41,918 nucleotides of DNA, from positions 1 to 41,918 of the forward strand of contig JAHYIS010000025.1 in assembly GCA_019429385.1 (NCBI GenBank), written 5' to 3'. The first letter of the stretch is position 1, and every line of letters starts with the position of its first letter. Of the stretch, positions 15,895-23,202 are shown piece after piece. A model generated the notes under the pieces. That model did no database searches. It saw only the letters and a list, made by a program, of their open reading frames with translations, and was not told where the DNA came from. The DNA comes from ANME-2 cluster archaeon (GTDB lineage: Archaea > Halobacteriota > Methanosarcinia > Methanosarcinales > Methanocomedenaceae). A program made the position numbers and the translations under genes.

Positions 15895-16041
15895 AATGGT
15901 GAAATAGAGCAGTGCAATCCCGCCGCCGGTAATGAGTTGTGAGAACCGGGGATAGTCCTTCTTCCTGAATACTTCCCCCGCAACCAGGACGGCCAGCGAG
16001 AAAATGAGACCAAGGACAACACGTTCGAGAATCCCTATCCA
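15895..16041 (-). pseudogene. Fragment of a DUF2339-type membrane protein
   Basis: On the minus strand, in frame after the stop of the next gene, 49 codons read WIGILERVVLGLIFSLAVLVAGEVFRKKDYPRFSQ and [16 protein letters not shown]. This matches one segment of DUF2339 multi-helix proteins (normally 600-900 residues; consensus GRVALGLL..GE..RR.YPRFAQ.LTGGGIALLYL). There is no start codon and the match ends where sucD begins, so it is a remnant. Confidence 0.55.
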
Positions 16042-16641
16042 TCACTGGTAAACAATAGTAATACCCCTTCTTTCAATCCCATCGGTCCCATCATAATACA
16101 CTACCACCTTTTCTACCACCAGCGGCTGCCTGGTATCCGGTATGAACGGTTCCTCTGCACGTTCGGCCTCCACCTGCCCCAACATCTCCTCGACAGCCGC
16201 CATATCCGATTCCAATAACAGGTCCTCTCCTATACCGGTCCTGCCCCCGCACCTGTTCGCTATTTCCTCCAGCAGTTCGGACCTGTTTACCCAAAAACTG
16301 TTAGCAGGATATACCGTTGTCATCAAGCCCCTGGCCCTTGTGATACTACCGGGCCCGGCTCCGGAATCAGCAGACAGGTACCTTGCAGACATGTGTAGGG
16401 AAACCTCGGGTGATGATTTGAAATGATAATACCGGGCACCCTGCAGGGAACTACCTTCAACCCCTTCCATGAACGAAGCTATGGATGACAGGTCCGCATC
16501 CAACTCCCCTGCCACGTCCTGCAGAATGAACAGGGGCGGTACCTTAAAAGCAACCAGCAGCAGTATGGCACTGAACACCAGGAGTCCTGCCCTGGTGATG
16601 AGGTAATCGGCCCATGCTTTTTCATCGTCCTTTAATCCCAT
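16042..16641 (-). CDS. Membrane-anchored extracytoplasmic protein, unknown
   Basis: 199 residues, not recognised. A short charged N-terminus is followed by one hydrophobic helix (GLLVFSAILLLVAFKVPPLFIL, about 19-40) and then an exported-looking soluble domain. The end (KVVVYYDGTDGIERRGITIVYQ) looks like a beta-rich pilin-type tail. The partner gene upstream ends 15 nt before it and is of similar build, so both may be pilin-like or archaeal surface-assembly components. Confidence 0.65.
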   Translation of the reverse strand: MGLKDDEKAWADYLITRAGLLVFSAILLLVAFKVPPLFILQDVAGELDADLSSIASFMEGVEGSSLQGARYYHFKSSPEVSLHMSARYLSADSGAGPGSITRARGLMTTVYPANSFWVNRSELLEEIANRCGGRTGIGEDLLLESDMAAVEEMLGQVEAERAEEPFIPDTRQPLVVEKVVVYYDGTDGIERRGITIVYQ

Positions 16642-16656
16642 AGCTGTGTACCGTCC

Positions 16657-17178
16657 TCAATATAAGGTAATATACGTCCCATCGTTGTCTTTTACCAATT
16701 CCAGGGTCAGTTCATAGGAACCGGGCATCAGGACTATGGGTCCATCCAGTCGGGGCAGTGCGGCATACATCGCTTTTGACGGCCGGGTCCGGGAGGTACC
16801 CTGATAGGTTTTGTAGTAGATAATATTCTGCTCGTGGAGACTGGTACTGACAGGCAAACCCCCGGTCTGTGACGGCATGGCCCCGAAAACTACGTACTCG
16901 ACCCCATTGGGCACGGTCAAGGTAACAATCTCTTTGGTACCGGTATTATCACCAGGTTCCGATACATCCCTGGCTCCGCCCTGCTGGTAAATGACCGACG
17001 CCCTGGCCTCGAGCGCAGACAGTTCTCCCGAAAAATGTGATATGTTTGTATCCTTTGAAAAATCTGCCAGGGCCGTTGCCGATATTGCAATGATCATCCC
17101 CATCAGAATAGCTGCTGCTGCAAATCTCATGGGCAGCGCGTCAGAACCTTCATCATTACATAACACAGCATGCCACAT
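16657..17178 (-). CDS. Pilin-like membrane-anchored protein, unknown
   Basis: 173 residues. The N-terminus (CNDEGSDALPMRFAAAAILMGMIIAISATALADF) resembles an archaeal type-IV-pilin or DUF7266/7288-style leader with a single hydrophobic helix. The following domain ends in a beta-rich segment (VLMPGSYELTLELVKDNDGTYITLY). It is first of a two-gene unit. Processing by a prepilin peptidase cannot be shown, since the canonical site is not clear. Divergent from fbp. Confidence 0.62.
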   Translation of the reverse strand: MWHAVLCNDEGSDALPMRFAAAAILMGMIIAISATALADFSKDTNISHFSGELSALEARASVIYQQGGARDVSEPGDNTGTKEIVTLTVPNGVEYVVFGAMPSQTGGLPVSTSLHEQNIIYYKTYQGTSRTRPSKAMYAALPRLDGPIVLMPGSYELTLELVKDNDGTYITLY

Positions 17179-17367
17179 TTCATCAAAGTATATGATAATT
17201 TCGAAAGCGGTTTAATATATATTGTACATTATATATTTCGCCAATCAGGTTTCAAGGGGTGAACCGATAATGGTTATTTACCGAAATATCTATTATCTAT
17301 ACTGCCCTATAATCTACCAACCATTGAGTACAAAGTATGCAATACTGGAGTAGGGAGGATTAGATAA

Positions 17368-18261
17368 ATGAAACTGGAGGATTTTTTAACAATACAAGGA
17401 ACAGATGAGAACCTGGCGCAGCTGATCATGCTGTTTGGAAAACAGGCTATCAACATTAAAGCTGGTTTCCTGAGTGCACGGGGAGCAGCCGATACCCGGA
17501 ACGTGTATGGCGAGACCCAGATGGCCCTTGATAAGCGGGCTGATGAACTATTGATAACAGCCCTCACAAAATCAAAACTGGTCAGCTGGATTGCCACGGA
17601 AGAGCAGCCCGACATCATTGAAGTGGAAGGAGCTATCAACCCGTTCGGGGTGACCATTGACCCGCTGGACGGTTCATCCCTCATAGATGTGAACCTGGCC
17701 GTTGGCACCATTGTGGGCATCTATCCCGGCCATGTTCTGGAACCGGGGAATACCATGCTGGGCGCCCTGTATATCCTGTACGGACCCCTTACCACGCTGA
17801 CCTATACTACCACAGGCGGCGGTGTTCACGAGTTCGTCATGGGTGCGGATGGCACCTTCACCCTGATGCAGGAGAACCTTACCATCCCTGATGGCAAGAT
17901 ATATGCACCCGGTGCCCTGCGCAAGGACTACCTGCCTTATCATAAACAGTTCATCGAGCAACTGGAATCCGAAGGGTACAAACTGAGGTTCTCGGGTTCA
18001 TTTGTAGCAGACGTGCACCAGATACTCCACAAAGGCGGGGTGTTCACTTATCCTGCCTTTGAGGGCAAGGAAAACGGGAAGTTACGACTGCTCTTTGAAG
18101 GGACCCCCATGGGTAAAGTGGTGACAGAAGCCGGAGGAGCTGCTTCAAACGGAACAGTCAACCTGCTTGATGTTAAACCTGCTGCTGTTTCAGACCGCAC
18201 ACCCATATATATTGGCGGCCGTAAAGAGATAGCATTCATTGAATCCATAAAAAGGAGTTAA
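17368..18261 (+). CDS. fbp: Fructose-1,6-bisphosphatase, class I
   Basis: 297 residues of the class I FBPase family. Metal-binding signatures are ATEEQPD (about 76-82) and [13 protein letters not shown] (97-109). Substrate-binding stretches include [39 protein letters not shown] and EAGGAASNG. It removes the C1 phosphate of fructose 1,6-bisphosphate in gluconeogenesis; length is close to archaeal and plant-like forms. GGAGG lies 10 nt before ATG. A small unknown gene follows after 9 nt. Confidence 0.95.
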   Translation: MKLEDFLTIQGTDENLAQLIMLFGKQAINIKAGFLSARGAADTRNVYGETQMALDKRADELLITALTKSKLVSWIATEEQPDIIEVEGAINPFGVTIDPLDGSSLIDVNLAVGTIVGIYPGHVLEPGNTMLGALYILYGPLTTLTYTTTGGGVHEFVMGADGTFTLMQENLTIPDGKIYAPGALRKDYLPYHKQFIEQLESEGYKLRFSGSFVADVHQILHKGGVFTYPAFEGKENGKLRLLFEGTPMGKVVTEAGGAASNGTVNLLDVKPAAVSDRTPIYIGGRKEIAFIESIKRS

Positions 18262-18270
18262 GTACCTACA

Positions 18271-18756
18271 ATGCAGCTATTAGCAGAAGATATCAACGAT
18301 GTCGGGCACATACTTGCCCGCCGGTTCTTTACGGAACAGGGCTGGAAATTCACTGACCTGGCACAATCTGGCAAAAAGATAGCAGAATCACTGGCAAACG
18401 TGAACGCTTCATATCGACAATATTCTGATATGAGCAAAGACTGGTATGTGGCAAATTCTGCTGAAAAGAACATTCACATGACCACCACCTGGAATAGATT
18501 AAGTGAATTGAACAACCTTTTAATGACATGGTCCGGGCAGTTCGATTTTCTGATTAAGACCAATACGAATGTATCCCTGTGCATGGTCAAGTCCATACGA
18601 TCAGATCTGGATATCATACAACAGCGTGCTATTGCCGATGCCAGGAAGGCAAAGTTCAATGTATATATTTTCAAGACAGATATTCCAATCGAGATGGATT
18701 TTGAACTGGCTGAGGTTGTGGGCGGCATTACGGGAGTAGGGAACTTCAATAAATAA
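18271..18756 (+). CDS. Unknown soluble protein downstream of fbp
   Basis: 161 residues, not recognised. Mostly helical, with QYSDMSKDWYVANSAEKNIHMTTTWNRLSELNNLLMTWSGQFDFLIKTN in the middle and a C-terminal strand-rich part (KFNVYIFKTDIPIEMDFELAEVVGGITGVGNF). No signal or membrane helix. It starts 9 nt after the fbp stop and is probably co-transcribed with it. Confidence 0.7.
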   Translation: MQLLAEDINDVGHILARRFFTEQGWKFTDLAQSGKKIAESLANVNASYRQYSDMSKDWYVANSAEKNIHMTTTWNRLSELNNLLMTWSGQFDFLIKTNTNVSLCMVKSIRSDLDIIQQRAIADARKAKFNVYIFKTDIPIEMDFELAEVVGGITGVGNFNK

Positions 18757-18840
18757 GGATGAATTGATATCAGAACTGCAAATCCGGCGCTCAATAAGAA
18801 TACTTTCACAAATTACGGTTATTCTTATAACACAAACGTA

Positions 18841-19506
18841 ATGACCATCCAGGGTACTGTGAACAAGACCCTTATCATCCTGCTATTCCTGATGCTGGGT
18901 GCATTATGGGTGTGGGATATGTTCTATACAAACAATCCGCTCTTCTACCCCATGATGATACTGGGACTCATCGGCGGACTGGTGGTGGCTATCGTAACCA
19001 TATTTAAAAAGGAATGGTCACCCTTTACCGCACCCGTATATGGACTGCTTGAAGGGCTGGTCCTGGGTGGTATATCTTCGGTATTTGAAGCCATGTATCC
19101 CGGAATCGTGATACAGGCAGTAGCACTGACCTTCGGCACACTTTTTGCCCTGTTATTTGCATACAAATCACGACTTATCAAGGCCACAGAGAACTTCAAA
19201 CTGGGTGTAGCGGCTGCCACGGGTGCTATATTCATGATCTACCTGGCAACCATTGTGCTGGGTATGTTCGGTGTGGGCATCCCGTTCATCCATGAAAGCG
19301 GGCTCATTGGGATCGGGTTCAGTTTGTTCGTAGTAACGATCGCGGCTTTGAACCTGGTGCTTGATTTTGACTTTATCGAGAGTGGGGCCCATTCGGGTGC
19401 TCCTAAATTCATGGAATGGTATGCGGCGTTCGGGCTTATGGTCACCCTTGTCTGGCTGTACATCGAGATACTGAGGTTACTGGCAAAACTCCGCAGCAGG
19501 GATTGA
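18841..19506 (+). CDS. YccA/Bax inhibitor-1-like membrane protein
   Basis: 221 residues from ATG 18841 with seven hydrophobic helices; the match is to the BaxI_1 type (TIQGTVNKTLIILLFLMLGA, VYGLLEGLVLGGISSVFEAMYPGIVIQAV, LNLVLDFDFIESGA). Upstream in the same frame the codons read IRTANPALNKNTFTNYGYSY, the normal N-terminus of this family (NPALxxKTF), so translation probably begins near 18769, where an ATC stands in the place of ATG with AAGGATG upstream. Family members are thought to be ion-leak or stress proteins. Confidence 0.9.
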   Translation: MTIQGTVNKTLIILLFLMLGALWVWDMFYTNNPLFYPMMILGLIGGLVVAIVTIFKKEWSPFTAPVYGLLEGLVLGGISSVFEAMYPGIVIQAVALTFGTLFALLFAYKSRLIKATENFKLGVAAATGAIFMIYLATIVLGMFGVGIPFIHESGLIGIGFSLFVVTIAALNLVLDFDFIESGAHSGAPKFMEWYAAFGLMVTLVWLYIEILRLLAKLRSRD

Positions 19507-19549
19507 AAGGACTGGATTACACATTACCGGATAGGGCACTCATGCAATA

Positions 19550-20329
19550 TCATTGCACCATAACATGATTGAGCAGCCTGTCCAGGTCATATCCCATTTG
19601 TTCAAAAAAAGTATGGTCAACGATCAGGTAATTGTTCGGGGAAATCGTATCAAGGTATCCATACCAGTAAACTACCATACCTGGTCCGAATAATTCTTCA
19701 TAGAATCCCAGTTGTTTTTTCTGGTATCTGTTATGTTCAGTCTCGTCTGCGAACACTGCTTTACTTTCGATCCAATTTACCGTACTACCATCTATATCAA
19801 TGGAATTCTTTAACAGAAAATCAGGTGTTTTTGCATTTAGTTCCTTGTTCAGGTCTGATTCGGTCAGAAAATCAAGATCATGATCTGTTAACCAGTTGTG
19901 AATCAATTCTTCACCCAGATCCCCCAAACGACTCTGCACCTCATGACCCTGTGGAGAAAAATCCATATCATGAACGATCGCCTGTATAACTTCCTCCTTC
20001 AGTCGTTTGTTACTCAGTATTGCAGGGTTCTTGATCACTGATTTGCTCTTGAGTCCCATCTCCTTTAATATAATTGATGCAATAAGGACCGGAGGAAACC
20101 GGTTTTGACGGGCAAGTTCCAGAATGGTTTTCCCTTTGTGCCATGACCTGACCATCAGGGGAGCCTTTTGTACGACCCGGCTATGATATTTCTTGACATT
20201 GCGCACGGTCTTCTGGTGGGATATACTGGAGATAGTACTGATACTCACCGAGTATTTTTTTGATACCGTACTGATATCATCATGGCTTTCCAATTCCTGG
20301 TAAATCCGCTGGTATGTTTTTACATTCAT
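19550..20329 (-). CDS. CDIN1/TPD-family nuclease-like protein
   Basis: 259 residues similar in layout to the archaeal and eukaryotic C15orf41 (CDIN1) family. The N-terminal part (residues 1-60) is an HTH-like region (DISTVSKKYSVSISTISSI). The C-terminal part is a PD-(D/E)XK-like core with GDLGEELIHNWL, KTPDFLLKN carrying the family TPD motif, and NWIESKAVFAD. The human homologue works with codanin-1; molecular role is unknown. It starts 9 nt after the aRF1 gene ends, so the two form one operon. Confidence 0.78.
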   Translation of the reverse strand: MNVKTYQRIYQELESHDDISTVSKKYSVSISTISSISHQKTVRNVKKYHSRVVQKAPLMVRSWHKGKTILELARQNRFPPVLIASIILKEMGLKSKSVIKNPAILSNKRLKEEVIQAIVHDMDFSPQGHEVQSRLGDLGEELIHNWLTDHDLDFLTESDLNKELNAKTPDFLLKNSIDIDGSTVNWIESKAVFADETEHNRYQKKQLGFYEELFGPGMVVYWYGYLDTISPNNYLIVDHTFFEQMGYDLDRLLNHVMVQ

Positions 20330-20338
20330 TTTTCCATG

Positions 20339-21589
20339 TTATTGAATTCCGGTCTTATATCTGAGTATTGCCGCAATCCCCCCAAAAGCATTCATCAACT
20401 GTGCACCTTCTTCAAAATCAGTAGAAATAAATTCTATCTGCGTACTCATCTGGTCTGCCAGTGAGGATAGTTCATCCACCACATCCACGGAACCGGTGAC
20501 CTTGACCGTTCCACCGCATTTTTTGCATGGGGCCAGTTCAGGTGATTCATCTCCAGGCTTTCGGGTCACGCTCTCCGCACCCACCTCATTGCACTGGTTA
20601 CACCGGGTATCAATCCGCTCTCTTCGCAGTTCCTCGGATATGAGCAACACTTCCACTGACCCCACCTGGAGGTTTTTCCTGACCTCTTCCTCGCCATAGG
20701 CAGCCAGGCCATTATCACTTACGAGTTCCTTAAAAAAGCGCTCTATGTAATTCTTTTCCTTAACGACATCCAGGTTGCTCAGGGCATCAGAAGCACTATC
20801 CACCAGTTCGGTAAGACCGCTCTCATCGGTATATGAGATGTCGAACAGGCCCAGTATTTTTTTTTGCAGTTCATGGTGCAGGAATTCCCCGTCCAGGAAC
20901 TCCTCCTTGGTAGGGGAAGGACCTCCTATGAGAATAGCTTCCAGGTTCTTGTGGTCAACAGTGAGGAATATCTTGCTTGCGGAATCCCCGATCCGTTTGT
21001 AAAAATCATGTATGGCGATGAGACGCAATTGCTGGAAACGATGGGCACTCTGACCGCCCTTGCGCTGCTTACCAGGTACGCTTGAGGTCATGTTGTCAAA
21101 GGCTTCAATATGTTTGCCTTTTAGCAGACCCACAGTGGCTTCGCGCCGGTCCAGTACCAGCAGGCCATAGGTCATCTTATCGGTCAGCATATCCTCGAGG
21201 GTCTCAAGGTAGAAGGCAGAATCACAATGGTATTTGTATGATATCAGGGGCTCGGGGGGTTCCACAGAATAACTTTGCAGGTCGGTCTTGTTACCTCCCA
21301 CATCTACTGAACCGGTAAACAGTACGATTCCGTGAGGGGGTGCTCTTGGGATGTACCTCAATCGGGACATCAGGCTCTCCAATGCACTTTGTACATTGGT
21401 CCTGGTAAGCTTTGATTTTATGTTGGCAGCCTGACCGTGTTCGTCCCTGAGCTGGGCTACTACATCTGATATCTGTTTATCATGAGGGATGTACAGGGAT
21501 ATGAGTTCTGTTCCCCTGCCCTTCTTTGATCGTAACTCTTCAAGCCGGCGTTTGAATTCATACCGTTTATGAGCATCTGATTCATTCAT
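20339..21589 (-). CDS. prf1: Peptide chain release factor aRF1
   Basis: 416 residues, the usual archaeal aRF1 length. Domain 1 contains NIKS (56-59) and YHCDSAF (120-126, the YxCxxxF motif), which read stop codons. Domain 2 has GGQ (178-180), which triggers peptidyl-tRNA hydrolysis. Domain 3 carries a CxxC...CxxC zinc-binding minidomain (RCNQCNE and PCKKCGG). All decoding motifs are standard, so normal recognition of all three stop codons is expected. Followed closely by the CDIN1-like gene. Confidence 0.97.
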   Translation of the reverse strand: MNESDAHKRYEFKRRLEELRSKKGRGTELISLYIPHDKQISDVVAQLRDEHGQAANIKSKLTRTNVQSALESLMSRLRYIPRAPPHGIVLFTGSVDVGGNKTDLQSYSVEPPEPLISYKYHCDSAFYLETLEDMLTDKMTYGLLVLDRREATVGLLKGKHIEAFDNMTSSVPGKQRKGGQSAHRFQQLRLIAIHDFYKRIGDSASKIFLTVDHKNLEAILIGGPSPTKEEFLDGEFLHHELQKKILGLFDISYTDESGLTELVDSASDALSNLDVVKEKNYIERFFKELVSDNGLAAYGEEEVRKNLQVGSVEVLLISEELRRERIDTRCNQCNEVGAESVTRKPGDESPELAPCKKCGGTVKVTGSVDVVDELSSLADQMSTQIEFISTDFEEGAQLMNAFGGIAAILRYKTGIQ

Positions 21590-21661
21590 GTGTATTAATA
21601 TCTCCAGATAAAAACAGTTGTAAATACATGCCTCCGGCTATATATGTTTTTTTAGCAATTG

Positions 21662-21964
21662 TTAATCAAATATCTGTTTCATGTTACCCAGATGGTCTTG
21701 TATGGTTTTTTCTATCTTTGGGTCCCATTCGTTTGCAGTATCCCAGAAAAACCTGATGCGACTGTCTTTTTCTTTTAAATGATTGGGAGCCACTTTGTCC
21801 AGGCTTTCTCCCACAGTCTTTACATATTGTGCTCCAATCTCCCTTTTTGTATTGTAAAAAAGGTTTAAAAGATTCCTGCGAATTTCCATTTCATTTTTTT
21901 TTGAGTATTGCAGCCACAATTGTTCCACATCAAGGTCAACCGGATTATTTTCCCCTTTGTTCAT
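21662..21964 (-). CDS. Small unknown protein
   Basis: About 100 residues, not recognised. Helical and charged, with NPVDLDVEQLWLQYSKKNEMEIRRNLLNLFYNTKREIGAQYVK. No signal, membrane helix or metal motif. ATG 21964 is preferred to TTG 21973 because GGGA precedes it. Upstream of the aRF1 operon in the same direction, separated by about 70 nt. Confidence 0.6.
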   Translation of the reverse strand: MNKGENNPVDLDVEQLWLQYSKKNEMEIRRNLLNLFYNTKREIGAQYVKTVGESLDKVAPNHLKEKDSRIRFFWDTANEWDPKIEKTIQDHLGNMKQIFD

Positions 21965-22086
21965 AATTCCCAATATTAATGTTGCAGTACTATTAGATAT
22001 ATATTATGGTATATGTTTAGCTCGAGTGCTTCCTTACTGGTTACCTCGGGTTTTAGGGTAAGAACGGATTTGGGGGAACTTGAAAT

Positions 22087-22272
22087 GTGGATTTTGTACA
22101 TGAGGCTACTTGTTTACAGGAGGGTGCAGTTCTCATATCGAATGATAAACAATTTACCGGGCTTAATGATGCAGGAATTATCAACGTATGGACAATGACA
22201 AAGGTGATTGAAATATTTGGAAAAGATACTATCGCTCAAAAGATATTTACGCATTGTTATCTTAACATGTAG
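22087..22272 (+). pseudogene. C-terminal fragment of a PIN-domain (VapC-like) toxin
   Basis: The frame reads DFVHEATCLQEGAVLISNDKQFTGLNDAG and then IINVWTMTKVIEIFG. This is the last third of a PIN domain, with the acidic SNDKQF motif. The N-terminal catalytic Asp and Glu are missing and the stretch upstream (21974-22086) holds no matching sequence. A truncated toxin remnant. Confidence 0.55.
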
Positions 22273-22304
22273 TGTTATTAAAATCGAATTTGATAATCGG
22301 ATGA

Positions 22305-23123
22305 GTGGTTCATATTATCAATAGTACTTTAAAGGATGAGATTCTTGAAAAATGTGCTGTTTTCGACATCCCCTTACTGGGTGTGGCACCTGTGGAGCGG
22401 TGGAACACACCTCTATTCGAACCGTGGATACCCGAACCGTTCCATCCCCGGCATATTTTCCCTCAAGCTCGCTCTGTCATTGTCCTGGGTCTGCCTGTGA
22501 GCCTGCCCGTCATCGAGACCACACCCTCAATCTATTATCATGAACTCTACCGAACCATTAACAGTCTGCTGGACCAGTACGGGTACCGGTTGTCCAATTT
22601 CCTGAACCGGAAAGGGCATCCTTCGGTATTTGTTCCCAGGGACGGGTATGGGGATATTGATGTGCTGATCGACAACCCGAAGGCATTTTTCTCCCACAAA
22701 CACGCGGCTTTCCTGGCTGGACTGGGCAGTTTCGGGGTGAACAATACGCTGCTGACAAAGGAATACGGACCCAGGGTGAGGTTCACGTCCATCTTTACCG
22801 CAGCCGAATTACCGCCTGACCCGTTGCTGGAGGAGAAGCTATGCATCCGGTGCATGGACTGCGTGCACAAGTGTCCTGTAGGTGCCATTGATGAGGGGGA
22901 TTATCCCGACGGGCTTATCCGCAAAGACCTGTGCGCCAGGTACAGCAAGAAACTGCGCGACCGGTATATTTCACCGTGCGGGGTGTGCATCAAGGTGTGC
23001 CCGGTGGGGGAGGACAGGGTACTTTATGGGAGGGAGGATGTTTCGGTATATGGGGATGAGGGGGAAGGTTCTGGGCTGCGGGATGGGTGGGAGCATGTTC
23101 GGAGGTATGGGGGGAGAAAGTGA
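22305..23123 (+). CDS. QueG-like 4Fe-4S oxidoreductase
   Basis: 272 residues, related to epoxyqueuosine reductase and other corrinoid/FeS reductases. Two 4Fe-4S motifs are present: CIRCMDCVHKCPVGAI and CGVCIKVCPVGED, with further Cys between (DLCARYSKK). The N-terminal half contains KHAAFLAGLGSFGVNNTLLTKEYGPRVRFTSIFT, typical of the QueG catalytic domain. True QueG is about 350 residues and has a C-terminal HEAT part that is missing here, so the substrate may differ. The start is uncertain (GTG 22305). Confidence 0.83.
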   Translation: MVHIINSTLKDEILEKCAVFDIPLLGVAPVERWNTPLFEPWIPEPFHPRHIFPQARSVIVLGLPVSLPVIETTPSIYYHELYRTINSLLDQYGYRLSNFLNRKGHPSVFVPRDGYGDIDVLIDNPKAFFSHKHAAFLAGLGSFGVNNTLLTKEYGPRVRFTSIFTAAELPPDPLLEEKLCIRCMDCVHKCPVGAIDEGDYPDGLIRKDLCARYSKKLRDRYISPCGVCIKVCPVGEDRVLYGREDVSVYGDEGEGSGLRDGWEHVRRYGGRK

Positions 23124-23202
23124 CCTTGGAGAAGGTACATCCGGACTATCTTTGGCAACCTATTAATCTATTAAATTACCATTAAGAAGTGAGTGAACAA
23201 CC

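Noticed and set aside
15457-16045. Minus-strand frames opposite sucD that join the DUF2339 fragment
   Set aside because: Similarity stops at the sucD boundary, and the extension is antisense to a conserved gene.
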